Assembly: GCF_000281895.1 (NCBI RefSeq)
Contig: NZ_CM001558.1
Span: 996,556 to 1,060,555 of the forward strand
Source of the DNA: Pseudomonas fluorescens Q2-87
GTDB lineage: Bacteria; Pseudomonadota; Gammaproteobacteria; Pseudomonadales; Pseudomonadaceae
Direction of reading: 5' to 3'
Length of the DNA stretch: 64,000 bases
Positions 49,181 to 57,295 of the stretch are shown piece after piece. A model generated the notes under the pieces. The model was not told the DNA's origin. It searched no databases and saw only the letters and a list, made by a program, of their open reading frames with translations. Positions within the stretch are counted from its first letter, which is position 1, and the number at the start of each line of letters is the position of its first letter. A program made the position numbers and the translations under genes.

Positions 49181-50548
49181 TCAGGCCGGTAAACGGATCC
49201 CGAAGGTATTGGCGCCATGGTCACTGCGCACGAACACATCTCCACCGTGCATCAGTGCTATCGCCTTGACGATGGCCAGCCCCAAGCCGTGGTTGGCGCC
49301 GCTGTTGCTGCGCGAGGCGTCCACCCGATAGAAGCGTTCGAACAGGCGCGGCAGGTGTTCGCCGGCGATCGGTTCGCCGGGGTTGGTAACGGCGAGGATG
49401 ATCTGGTCGCCAAGGGCTTCGATGCGCACGTCGATCACCTGGCCTGGGGCGGTGTGCTGCACGGCGTTGCTCAGGAGGTTGATCAACGCGCGACGCAGGT
49501 GGGCGATCTCGATGTTGGCCCTGGCGTCGCCGCTGACCCGGACTTGGACCTGGGCGTCTTCGAGGATGAAATCCAGGTAGTCGAGGGTGGTTGCCACTTC
49601 ACCGGCCAGGGACGTGCTGGTCAGCTTGGTGGCCTTGCTGCCCTGGTCGGCACTGGCCAGGAACAGCATGTCGTTGATGATCGAGCGCAGTCGTTCCAAC
49701 TCTTCGAGGTTGGATTGCAGGACCTCGAAGTAGTGTTCGGCCGACCGCCCACGGGTCAGCGCCACCTGGGTCTGGCCGATGAGGTTGGTCAGGGGCGAGC
49801 GCAGTTCATGGGCAACATCGGCATTGAACGATTCGAGCCGCGAATAGGCCTGCTCGACCCGGTCGAGGGTGGCGTTGAAGGAACTGACGAACTGGCTGAG
49901 TTCCGGCGGCAGCGGCGTCAGTTGCAAGCGCCCGGACAGACGAGGAGGGGCCAGGCGCTGGGCTTCGTCGGAGAGTTTTATCAGGGGCTTGAGGCCGATT
50001 TTCGCCACCCAATAGCCCAGCAACGAAGCCAGCAGCACCCCGACAATCGCCAGGCTCACCAGGGCCACCAGCAGACGGTGCTGGGTCTGGTAGAAGGTCT
50101 CGGTGTCGATGCCGATCATGAAACGCAGCGGCGGACGATGGTCCTTGGCCGGGAACTGGCTCACCAGCACTTTCATTGGATAGTGCCGATGGGGCAGCTT
50201 CAGGTCGCGTTTACCCAGCGGCCCTTGGGCAAAGGCGCGGACCCGTGCATCGGGATTGCCGTATTCAAAGTGCGGATCACCGCTGACGATCCAGAAATGG
50301 ATGCGTTTGTCTTCCTCGCCCAGCAGGCGCAGTTTGTTATTGATCTTGACCCAGTGCTCAGCCGTGCCGTAACGGCCAACGGTGGATTCCAGGACGCTGT
50401 AGCGGGCATCGAGCTCGGCTTCGGGCAGCAGGCCAAGGCCCTTGACGACCTGCTGGTACAAGGCGCCGCCAATCAACAGGAATACCAGCGCCGCCACCAG
50501 CGTGAACATGCCACTCAGGCGCAGGGCGATGCTGTTAGGGTTGGTCAT
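49181..50548 (-). CDS. CusS/IrlS-type sensor histidine kinase
   Basis: The 455-residue kinase has two membrane helices (about 14-34 and 159-181) around a periplasmic sensor of about 125 residues, then a HAMP domain, a phosphoacceptor H247 in DVAHELRSPLTN, and an HATPase domain with N, G1 (the GANHGLGLAIVKA region) and G2 boxes. It pairs with the response regulator that it overlaps by 14 nt. The family name heavy-metal sensor reflects sequence similarity; the signal here is unknown, and its linkage to an RND pump suggests it senses a compound that the pump exports. The start was set at MTNPNSIALRL. Confidence 0.88.
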   Translation of the reverse strand: MTNPNSIALRLSGMFTLVAALVFLLIGGALYQQVVKGLGLLPEAELDARYSVLESTVGRYGTAEHWVKINNKLRLLGEEDKRIHFWIVSGDPHFEYGNPDARVRAFAQGPLGKRDLKLPHRHYPMKVLVSQFPAKDHRPPLRFMIGIDTETFYQTQHRLLVALVSLAIVGVLLASLLGYWVAKIGLKPLIKLSDEAQRLAPPRLSGRLQLTPLPPELSQFVSSFNATLDRVEQAYSRLESFNADVAHELRSPLTNLIGQTQVALTRGRSAEHYFEVLQSNLEELERLRSIINDMLFLASADQGSKATKLTSTSLAGEVATTLDYLDFILEDAQVQVRVSGDARANIEIAHLRRALINLLSNAVQHTAPGQVIDVRIEALGDQIILAVTNPGEPIAGEHLPRLFERFYRVDASRSNSGANHGLGLAIVKAIALMHGGDVFVRSDHGANTFGIRLPA

Positions 50549-51218
50549 CGCTTCGACTCTCCAGCACGTAGCCCATCCCGCGGATGGTGTGCAGCAGCTT
50601 CTGTTCGAACGGCCCGTCGAGCTTGGCCCGCAGGCGCTTGATTGCCACTTCCACGACGTTGGCGTCGCTGTCGAAATTGATGTCCCAGACCATTTCGGCA
50701 ATGGCGGTCTTCGACAGGATCTCGCCCTGGCGGCGCGCCAGCACGCTGAGCAGAGAGAACTCCTTGGCCGTCAGGTCCAGGCGCTGGCCGGCGCGGGTGG
50801 CCTTGCGGCTGATCAGGTCGATCCACAGGTCGGCGATGCTCACCTGCACCGGTTCGTGGCCGCCACTGCGACGGGTCAGGGCCTGCAGGCGGGCCACCAG
50901 TTCCAGGAAGGAGAAGGGCTTGCCAAGATAGTCGTCGGCGCCGTCGCGCAGGCCCTTGATGCGGTCTTCGACCCGTTCCCGGGCGGTGAGCATGATCACC
51001 GGTGTCTGCTTGCGCGCGCGCAGGGCTCGCAGCACGCCGAAGCCGTCCAGGCCCGGCAGCATCACGTCGAGCACGATCACTGCGTAATCGCTTTCCAGGG
51101 CCAGGTGCAGGCCCTCGATACCGTCTGGCGCAACGTCCACGGTATAGCCCTGTTCGGTCAGGCCGCGGTGCAGGTAGTCCGCGGTTTTTTCTTCGTCTTC
51201 GATGATCAGAACGCGCAT
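50535..51218 (-). CDS. OmpR/CopR-type response regulator
   Basis: The 227-residue protein has a receiver domain (1-120) with phosphoacceptor D51 in VIVLDVMLPGLDGF and the acidic pair in IIEDEE, and a winged-helix DNA-binding domain (about 130-222, LTAKEFSLLSVLARRQGEIL and VVEVAIKRLRAKLD). It lies between the RND pump gene (9 nt gap) and its kinase (14 nt overlap), so it very probably controls this operon. Confidence 0.92.
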   Translation of the reverse strand: MRVLIIEDEEKTADYLHRGLTEQGYTVDVAPDGIEGLHLALESDYAVIVLDVMLPGLDGFGVLRALRARKQTPVIMLTARERVEDRIKGLRDGADDYLGKPFSFLELVARLQALTRRSGGHEPVQVSIADLWIDLISRKATRAGQRLDLTAKEFSLLSVLARRQGEILSKTAIAEMVWDINFDSDANVVEVAIKRLRAKLDGPFEQKLLHTIRGMGYVLESRSDDQP

Positions 51219-51227
51219 GGCCCCGCC

Positions 51228-54200
51228 TCAGTCTGTGGTCGTCTGTGCCATGGTCGGCGCGGATCCGGGCGAATGGGCGGGCCGATGAAACAGGCGCTCC
51301 AGCCACAAGTATATGACCGGTGTGGTGAACAGCGTCAGCGCCTGGCTCACCAGCAGGCCGCCGACCACCGCGATGCCCAACGGCTGGCGCAGCTCCGCGC
51401 CAGGGCCATAGCCGAGCATCAGCGGCAGGGCACCGAGCAGGGCGGCCAGGGTAGTCATCATGATCGGGCGGAACCTGGTCAGGCAGGCCTGGAAAATTGC
51501 CTCCTGGGGCGCCATTGCACCGTTGCGCTGGGCGTCGAGGGCGAAGTCGATCATCAGGATGCCGTTCTTCTTGACGATGCCGATCAGCAGGACCAGCCCG
51601 ATCAGCGCCATGATCGAAAAATCCTGGCCCAGCAACCACAGCATGATCAAGGCGCCAAGACCGGCCGAAGGCAAGGTGGAAATGATCGTCAATGGATGCA
51701 CGAAACTCTCGTAGAGCACACCGAGGATGATGTACACCGCCACCAGCGCGGCGAGGATCAGCCACGGCTGGCTGGCAAGAGAACTCTGGAATGCCTGGGC
51801 CGCGCCCTGGAAGTTACCGGTGATGGCGGCCGGCATGCCGATCTCGTTCTTCGCCTGGTCGAGGATGCGCACCGCATCGCCCAGGGCCACGCCGGGCGCC
51901 AGGTTGAACGACAGGTTCGCAGCCGGGAACATGCCATCGTGGGCGATGGACAGCGGGCCGTTGCTCGGGGCATCGAATCGGGCCAGGGCCGAGAGCGGCA
52001 CCATTTCCCCGCTCAGGGGCGAGCGCAGGTAGAAATACGCCAGGCTTTGCGCCTTGCCCCGTTGCGCGGTGTCGAGTTCCAGGATCACGTTGTACTGGTT
52101 GGTCTCGGTCTGGAATTCATTGATCTGCCGCTGGCCAAAGGCGTCATAAAGGGCCTGGTCGACATCGGTGGCGGTGAGGCCGAAGCGTGCCGCCGCGCTG
52201 CGGTCGATGTTGATGTGGGTGACGCTGCCGCCCAGTTGCAAGTCGTTGGAAATATCACGGAACGCCGGATTGCCCCGCAACTTGTCGGTGAGTTTCTGCG
52301 TCCAGGCGTTGAGGCTCGGCCCGTCGTTGCTCTTGAGCACGTATTGATACTGGGCGCGGCTGGGGCCGGAACTGAGGTTGATGTCCTGCCCGGCGCGCAG
52401 GTACAGCACCACGCCGGGGATCTTCAGCAGTTTCGGGCGGATCCGGTCGATGAAGCCGCTGGCCGATACGTCACGTTCGCCCCGGGGCTTGAGGGCGATC
52501 CAGAAACGGCCGTTGGCGATGGTCTGGTTGTTGCCCGAAACACCCACGGAGTGGGAAAAGGTCTGCACCGCCGGGTCGGCGGCGACGATCTCGGCCAGGG
52601 CCTTGTGCTTGGCCACCATGTCCGGGAACGACACATCCGCCGCCGCTTCGCTGGTACCCAGCACCAGGCCGGTGTCCTGTACCGGGAAAAAACCCTTGGG
52701 AATGAACACGTAGCCCACCACCGCCAGCGCCAGGGTCAGGCCGAACACGCCGATCATCAACTTCTGATGGGCCAGTGCCCGGCGCAGGCCGCGCTCATAC
52801 CAGCCGAGCAGGCGTTCGCCAAACCCTGCCTTGCCGTGGGTGTGATGCACCGGGGCGCGCATGAACAACGCGGCCAGGGTCGGTGCCAGCGTGAGGGACA
52901 CCACCACTGAAATCAGAATGGTCGAGGTGGCGGTCAGGGCAAATTCCTTGAACAGGCGACCCACCACGCCGCCCATGAACAGCAGCGGAATGAACGCTGC
53001 CACCAGGGAGAAACTGATGGAGACGACGGTGAAGCCGATCTCGCCGGCCCCCTTGATCGCCGCTTCACGCATGCCGTCGCCGGCCTCCAGGTGCCGGTGA
53101 ATGTTCTCCACCACCACAATCGCATCGTCCACCACGAACCCCACCGAGATGACGATCGCCACCAGGGTCAGGTTGTTGAGGCTGAAGCCCATCACGTACA
53201 TCAGCGCGAAACTGGCGGTCAGCGACACCCCCAGTACCGCCGAGACAATCAGGGTCGCAGAGAGCTGGCGCAGGAACAGCGCCATCACCGCTACCACCAG
53301 CATCACGGCAATCAGCAAGGTGATTTCCACCTCGTGCAACGAGGCGCGGATGGTCTGGGTGCGGTCGATCAGCACCTTGACCTGCACGGCGGCAGGCAAC
53401 ATGGCTTGCAAGGTGGGCAAGGCCGCCTGGACACGGTCGACGGTTTCGACGATGTTCGCCCCCGGTTGGCGGAAGATCACCAGGTTGACCCCTGGTTCGT
53501 TGTCGGACCAGGCCTGGACGTAGGCGTTTTCCGAGCCGTTGACGACCTTGGCGATGTCCCTGAGCTGGACCGGCGCCCCGTTCCTGTACGACACGATCAG
53601 GTCGCCGTATTCCTCAGGCTGGAACAACTGGTCGTTGGTGGACAAGGTGGAAACACTTGACTCGCCGTACAGCGCGCCCTTGGCCAGGTTGAGGCTGGCT
53701 TGCTGCAGCGCCACGCGGATGTCGGCCAGCGTCAGGCCGATGGCGGCGAGCCGGTCAGCGGAGGCCTGGACGCGGATCGCCGGACGCTGCTGGCCGGTAA
53801 TGTAGATCTGGCCTACGCCGTCGATCTGGCTGATCTGGCGAGAGAGCAAGGTCTCGACGTAGTCGCTCAGCTCCGTGCCGGGCATCAGGGTCGAGCTGAT
53901 GCTGAGGATCAGCACGGGGCTGTCGGCTGGGTTGACCTTGCGCCAGGTCGGCAGGTTCGGCATATCGCTGGGCAGTTTGCCGGCGGCGGTATTGATCGCC
54001 GCCTGCACTTCCTGGGCGGCGGTGTCGATGCTTTTGTCGAGGCTGAATTGCAGGATCAGGTTGGTCGAGCCCAACGCACTGCTGGAAGTCATCTGGGTGA
54101 TGCCGGGAATGGCGCTGAATTGCACTTCCAGCGGTGTCGCCACCGACGACGCCATGGTTTCGGGGCTGGCGCCGGGTAATTGGGCATTGACCTGGATAGT

Positions 54201-54341
54201 CGGGAATTCAGCTTCCGGCAACGGCGCCACGGGCAGGCGAGGAAACGCGATCGATCCCAGCAGGACCAGGGCGAAGGTCAGCAGAACCGTGGCGATGGGG
54301 TGATCGATGCACCACGCCGAAATCGAACCGCGGCCCTTCAT
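51228..54341 (-). CDS. RND efflux pump inner-membrane subunit (HAE-1, MdtC-like)
   Basis: The 1037-residue protein is a full-length RND transporter with 12 membrane helices and two large periplasmic loops. The proton-relay aspartate pair in GFVVDDAIVVVENI is at about residues 403-404 (helix 4). The N-terminal LPVAPLPEAEFPTIQV and internal sequence resemble the MdtB/MdtC group of drug exporters rather than metal pumps such as CusA. It overlaps the adaptor gene by four bases. The three-part pump needs an outer-membrane channel, which is not in this operon. Confidence 0.92.
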   Translation of the reverse strand: MKGRGSISAWCIDHPIATVLLTFALVLLGSIAFPRLPVAPLPEAEFPTIQVNAQLPGASPETMASSVATPLEVQFSAIPGITQMTSSSALGSTNLILQFSLDKSIDTAAQEVQAAINTAAGKLPSDMPNLPTWRKVNPADSPVLILSISSTLMPGTELSDYVETLLSRQISQIDGVGQIYITGQQRPAIRVQASADRLAAIGLTLADIRVALQQASLNLAKGALYGESSVSTLSTNDQLFQPEEYGDLIVSYRNGAPVQLRDIAKVVNGSENAYVQAWSDNEPGVNLVIFRQPGANIVETVDRVQAALPTLQAMLPAAVQVKVLIDRTQTIRASLHEVEITLLIAVMLVVAVMALFLRQLSATLIVSAVLGVSLTASFALMYVMGFSLNNLTLVAIVISVGFVVDDAIVVVENIHRHLEAGDGMREAAIKGAGEIGFTVVSISFSLVAAFIPLLFMGGVVGRLFKEFALTATSTILISVVVSLTLAPTLAALFMRAPVHHTHGKAGFGERLLGWYERGLRRALAHQKLMIGVFGLTLALAVVGYVFIPKGFFPVQDTGLVLGTSEAAADVSFPDMVAKHKALAEIVAADPAVQTFSHSVGVSGNNQTIANGRFWIALKPRGERDVSASGFIDRIRPKLLKIPGVVLYLRAGQDINLSSGPSRAQYQYVLKSNDGPSLNAWTQKLTDKLRGNPAFRDISNDLQLGGSVTHINIDRSAAARFGLTATDVDQALYDAFGQRQINEFQTETNQYNVILELDTAQRGKAQSLAYFYLRSPLSGEMVPLSALARFDAPSNGPLSIAHDGMFPAANLSFNLAPGVALGDAVRILDQAKNEIGMPAAITGNFQGAAQAFQSSLASQPWLILAALVAVYIILGVLYESFVHPLTIISTLPSAGLGALIMLWLLGQDFSIMALIGLVLLIGIVKKNGILMIDFALDAQRNGAMAPQEAIFQACLTRFRPIMMTTLAALLGALPLMLGYGPGAELRQPLGIAVVGGLLVSQALTLFTTPVIYLWLERLFHRPAHSPGSAPTMAQTTTD

Positions 54342-55495
54342 GGTTGCGGCTCCGAGGTCTTGGCCAGGGCTGGCGGGTCACTGAGCACCTGGATGCTGGT
54401 ACCCGGCTTGAGCCGTGACTGGCCGTCGCTTACCAACTGGTCGCCGGCATTCACCCCTTTGACGATGTGGATGTCGCTGTCCTGGTAAACAATCGTCACC
54501 GGGACGCTTTCGACCTTGTCGCCCTTGACCCGGTACACGAAGGCTTGCTCCAGGCCACGCTGGACGACGGTCGGAGGCACCACCAGCGCGTCCTTGTCGA
54601 GGGCGGTCTGGATCTTGAGTGTCACCAACTGCCCGGGCCATAGCCGTTGCGCGGCGTTGTCGAATTCCGCCTTGGCCCGCAGGGTGCCGGTGTTGGCGTT
54701 GATCTGGTTGTCGATCAGGCTCAGGCGCCCTTCGGCAAGCGCTTCCCCGGTGGCGCCCTCGGCGCCGATATAGGCCTTGACCAAGGCTTGCTCGGGGGCG
54801 GCGATCAATCGCTGCAACGTAGGCAACATTTGCTGGGGCAGGGAGAATTCCACGGCGATCGGGTCGATCTGGGTCACACTGAAGAGGCCTTCGGCATCGC
54901 TGGTGCGCAGGAAATTGCCTTCGTCCACATTGCGAATACCAACGCGACCGGTCACCGGAGAGCGGATCTGGGTGTAGGACAACTGCACCTGTGCCGAGTC
55001 GATGGCTGCCTGATTGCCTTGGACGGTGGCCTTGAGTTGGTTGACCAATGCCTGTTGCTGGTCGTAGGTCTGCTTCGACACGCCGTCGTCGACACTCAGT
55101 AGTTTGTAGCGCTTGAGATTGACTTGGGCCACCGCCAGTTGTGCCTGGCTCTCGCCGAGCTGGGCTCGGGCCTGGTCGAGGCTGGCGCGGATCGAGCGGT
55201 CGTCGATGGTCGCCAGCAAATCACCCTTTTTGACCAGTTGCCCTTCCTTGATCAACAGTTTGGTGAGGATGCCGTCGATTTGTGGGCGGATCACCACGCT
55301 GTGCAGCGACAGCACCGTGCCAATCCCGCTGGCGAAGCGCGGCACATCCTTTTGCACCACGCTGACGACCCGTACCGGAACGGCGGCGGGAGCGCCGGGC
55401 TTGGCGGTGACCGGCTTCATGACAAACCAGAGGACGAGGGCCGCCAGGGCGACCAGCAGTGCGACGAGCAGGACAGTTTTCTTCTGGATGCGCAT
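54338..55495 (-). CDS. RND efflux periplasmic adaptor
   Basis: The 385-residue membrane-fusion protein has an N-terminal anchor helix (about 7-26) and no lipobox, a biotinyl-lipoyl domain split by a coiled-coil hairpin (about 65-190, with DGILTKLLIKEGQLVKKGDL and RSPVTGRVGIRNVDEGN), then beta-barrel and membrane-proximal domains. It links the pump to an outer-membrane channel. It is the first gene of the minus-strand pump/regulator operon. An inverted repeat AACTG-N10-CAGTT lies 80 nt upstream (55576-55595) and may be the regulator site. Confidence 0.92.
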   Translation of the reverse strand: MRIQKKTVLLVALLVALAALVLWFVMKPVTAKPGAPAAVPVRVVSVVQKDVPRFASGIGTVLSLHSVVIRPQIDGILTKLLIKEGQLVKKGDLLATIDDRSIRASLDQARAQLGESQAQLAVAQVNLKRYKLLSVDDGVSKQTYDQQQALVNQLKATVQGNQAAIDSAQVQLSYTQIRSPVTGRVGIRNVDEGNFLRTSDAEGLFSVTQIDPIAVEFSLPQQMLPTLQRLIAAPEQALVKAYIGAEGATGEALAEGRLSLIDNQINANTGTLRAKAEFDNAAQRLWPGQLVTLKIQTALDKDALVVPPTVVQRGLEQAFVYRVKGDKVESVPVTIVYQDSDIHIVKGVNAGDQLVSDGQSRLKPGTSIQVLSDPPALAKTSEPQP

Positions 55496-55575
55496 GGATA
55501 TGAAGGGCCGGTTCGGGACTCAGGATTTATAGCTTTCTTATATAGCGTTGCGAGCCGGTCAGGAAGGTGACGGCT

Positions 55576-55595
55576 AACTGTCAGGCTTGTCAGTT
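55576..55595. promoter_or_regulatory. Candidate operator upstream of the RND operon
   Basis: AACTGTCAGGCTTGTCAGTT is both an inverted repeat (AACTG...CAGTT) and a TGTCAG direct repeat with 9-bp period, about 80 bp upstream of the adaptor start. It would suit an OmpR-type dimer; this is inference only. Confidence 0.35.
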
Positions 55596-55730
55596 TCGTC
55601 TCGGTTGATGGTCGGATGAATCGTTGTTGCGCATCAATCTGCCCGCGCACTGCGATAACGGGCAGGTATACTGGCGCCTTTCACGGCTCGCCCTGCGGAC
55701 CGACTTGCACGCATTACCCCGGAGCTTTAC

Positions 55731-55988
55731 ATGAATTCCCCGATACCTTCGCCTGCGGACGAGCTCCCGGGCGGCGAACAGGCCGACCTGCCCGACAGTG
55801 ACGCTTCCAGCACCGAGAGCGGCAACGCGGCAATACCTGCGTTCAAGTTCCCGTTCAAGCCCGGCGAGCTGGCCTCGGCCAAAGGCGCCGCGCAGCAACC
55901 GTGGTACAAGAACGGCGCAAAGAACGGCCATACCAAGACCCCAGGCGCCGCGCCTCCCGGCACACGCCGCTCGATGGGCAAGCGCTGA
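55731..55988 (+). CDS. Small hydrophilic protein of unknown function
   Basis: The 85-residue frame has a good CGGAG site before the ATG. The product has an acidic, Pro/Ser-rich first half (SPADELPGGEQADLPDSD) and a basic second half ending RRSMGKR, with a short hydrophobic/aromatic patch AFKFPFKPGELASAK in between. No membrane helix, signal peptide or known motif is visible, and it is probably disordered. It lies alone between the divergent RND operon and a convergent LysR gene. I do not recognise it with certainty. Confidence 0.6.
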   Translation: MNSPIPSPADELPGGEQADLPDSDASSTESGNAAIPAFKFPFKPGELASAKGAAQQPWYKNGAKNGHTKTPGAAPPGTRRSMGKR

Positions 55989-56016
55989 CACTCATTCCCC
56001 GAGCACGGCGGCGGCT

Positions 56017-56985
56017 TCAGTTCGCTGCCCGTGCCCCCGCCAGGCTTCCACTCAGTTCATAGGCCGTCAGCTCGGCCTGGTGCGCCGCCAGGATCTCCGG
56101 CAATGAGCCTCGCAGGTACTCGACCCAGGTCTTGATCTTCGCATCCAGGTATTGGCGCGAAGGGTAGATGGCATAGAGGTTGAGTTCCTGGGAGCGGTAG
56201 TTGGGCATGACCCGCACCAGCGTGCCGTTGCGCAAGCCTTCGATGGCGGCGTACACCGGCAATACCCCCACGCCCATGCCGCTGGTGATCGCGGTTTTCA
56301 TCGCATCGGCAGAGTTCACCAAGAACGGTGAGCTGTTGATAGTGACCATCTCCTGGCCTTCCGGGCCGTCGAACACCCATTTTTCCAGCGGAATGACCGG
56401 GCTGACCAGGCGCAGGCAGGCGTGGTTGAGCAGGTCGCTGGGCTTTTGCGGGCAGCCGCTGGCTTTCACGTAGGCAGGTGAAGCGCAGACGATGCTGTAG
56501 GTGATGCCCAGGCGCTGGGAGACGAAGCCCGAGTCTGGCAACTCGCTGGCAAGCACGATGGAGACGTCGTAGCCCTCATCCAGGATGTCCGGTACGCGGT
56601 TGGCCAGGGTCAGGTCGAAGGTCACATCCGGGTGGGTCTTGCGGTAGCGGGCGATGGCGTCGATCACGAAATGCTGGCCAATGCCGGTCATCGTATGGAC
56701 TTTCAACTGCCCGGCGGGGCGGGCATGGGCATCGCTGGCCTCGGCTTCGGCTTCCTCGACATACGCCAGGATCTGCTCGCAGCGCAGCAAGTAGCGTTTA
56801 CCGGCCTCGGTCAAAGCAATGCGGCGGGTCGTGCGGTTGAGCAGGCGCGTTTGCAGATGGGCTTCCAGGTTGGAAACCGCACGCGAGACATTGGCGGTCG
56901 TGGTGTCCAGTTGCACGGCGGCGGCGGTGAAGCTGCCGGCTTCGGCAACGCAGCTGAACGCGCGCATGTTTTGCAAGGTGTCCAT
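56017..56985 (-). CDS. LysR-family transcriptional regulator
   Basis: The 322-residue regulator has an N-terminal winged helix (about 1-60, MRAFSCVAEAGSFTAAAVQL) and a C-terminal periplasmic-binding-like effector domain (about 90-300). It resembles the AaeR/CrgA branch. It is divergent from the outer-membrane factor/FUSC efflux operon (gap about 310 nt including a REP pair), which is the likely target, with an aromatic acid as possible inducer by analogy to AaeR. Confidence 0.9.
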   Translation of the reverse strand: MDTLQNMRAFSCVAEAGSFTAAAVQLDTTTANVSRAVSNLEAHLQTRLLNRTTRRIALTEAGKRYLLRCEQILAYVEEAEAEASDAHARPAGQLKVHTMTGIGQHFVIDAIARYRKTHPDVTFDLTLANRVPDILDEGYDVSIVLASELPDSGFVSQRLGITYSIVCASPAYVKASGCPQKPSDLLNHACLRLVSPVIPLEKWVFDGPEGQEMVTINSSPFLVNSADAMKTAITSGMGVGVLPVYAAIEGLRNGTLVRVMPNYRSQELNLYAIYPSRQYLDAKIKTWVEYLRGSLPEILAAHQAELTAYELSGSLAGARAAN

Positions 56986-57170
56986 GAAGGGCTCTCTTGG
57001 GAGGTGGCAAATTGTGACATGAAGTTACAGAGCTGCGGGACCCCGACTAATGGATTATCGCGTTTACGGTAACAAAGATTCGCAGAAAGGTCGGCTTATC
57101 GCCGTTGGGGGCGATGCCTAGAATTGCCGCCACTGTGACGCAGGTTCGTTCTGATGTCTGGCGCAGAACT

Positions 57171-57260
57171 TGTGGGAGCGGGCTTGCTCGCGAAGGCGAT
57201 GGACCTGGCCACGACGATGTTGAATGTTAGTTCGTCTTCGCGAGCAAGCCCGCTCCCACA
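57171..57260. repeat. REP pair (BIME) in the LysR/efflux divergent region
   Basis: Units at 57171-57195 and (inverted) 57236-57260 match the GCGGGCTTGCTCGC family. It ends only 36 nt before the GTG of the efflux gene, so it is part of the leader or promoter region, an unusual place since the other pairs lie at gene ends. Confidence 0.92.
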
Positions 57261-57295
57261 GGATGTTCGTTTTCTCTCCTAGGAATTTTGCGCAA

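Noticed and set aside
50442..52910. An 822-codon plus-strand frame opposite the sensor kinase, response regulator and RND pump
   Set aside because: It is a shadow of the minus-strand genes; no ribosome binding site, and the composition is dominated by Gln, His, Arg and Gly.
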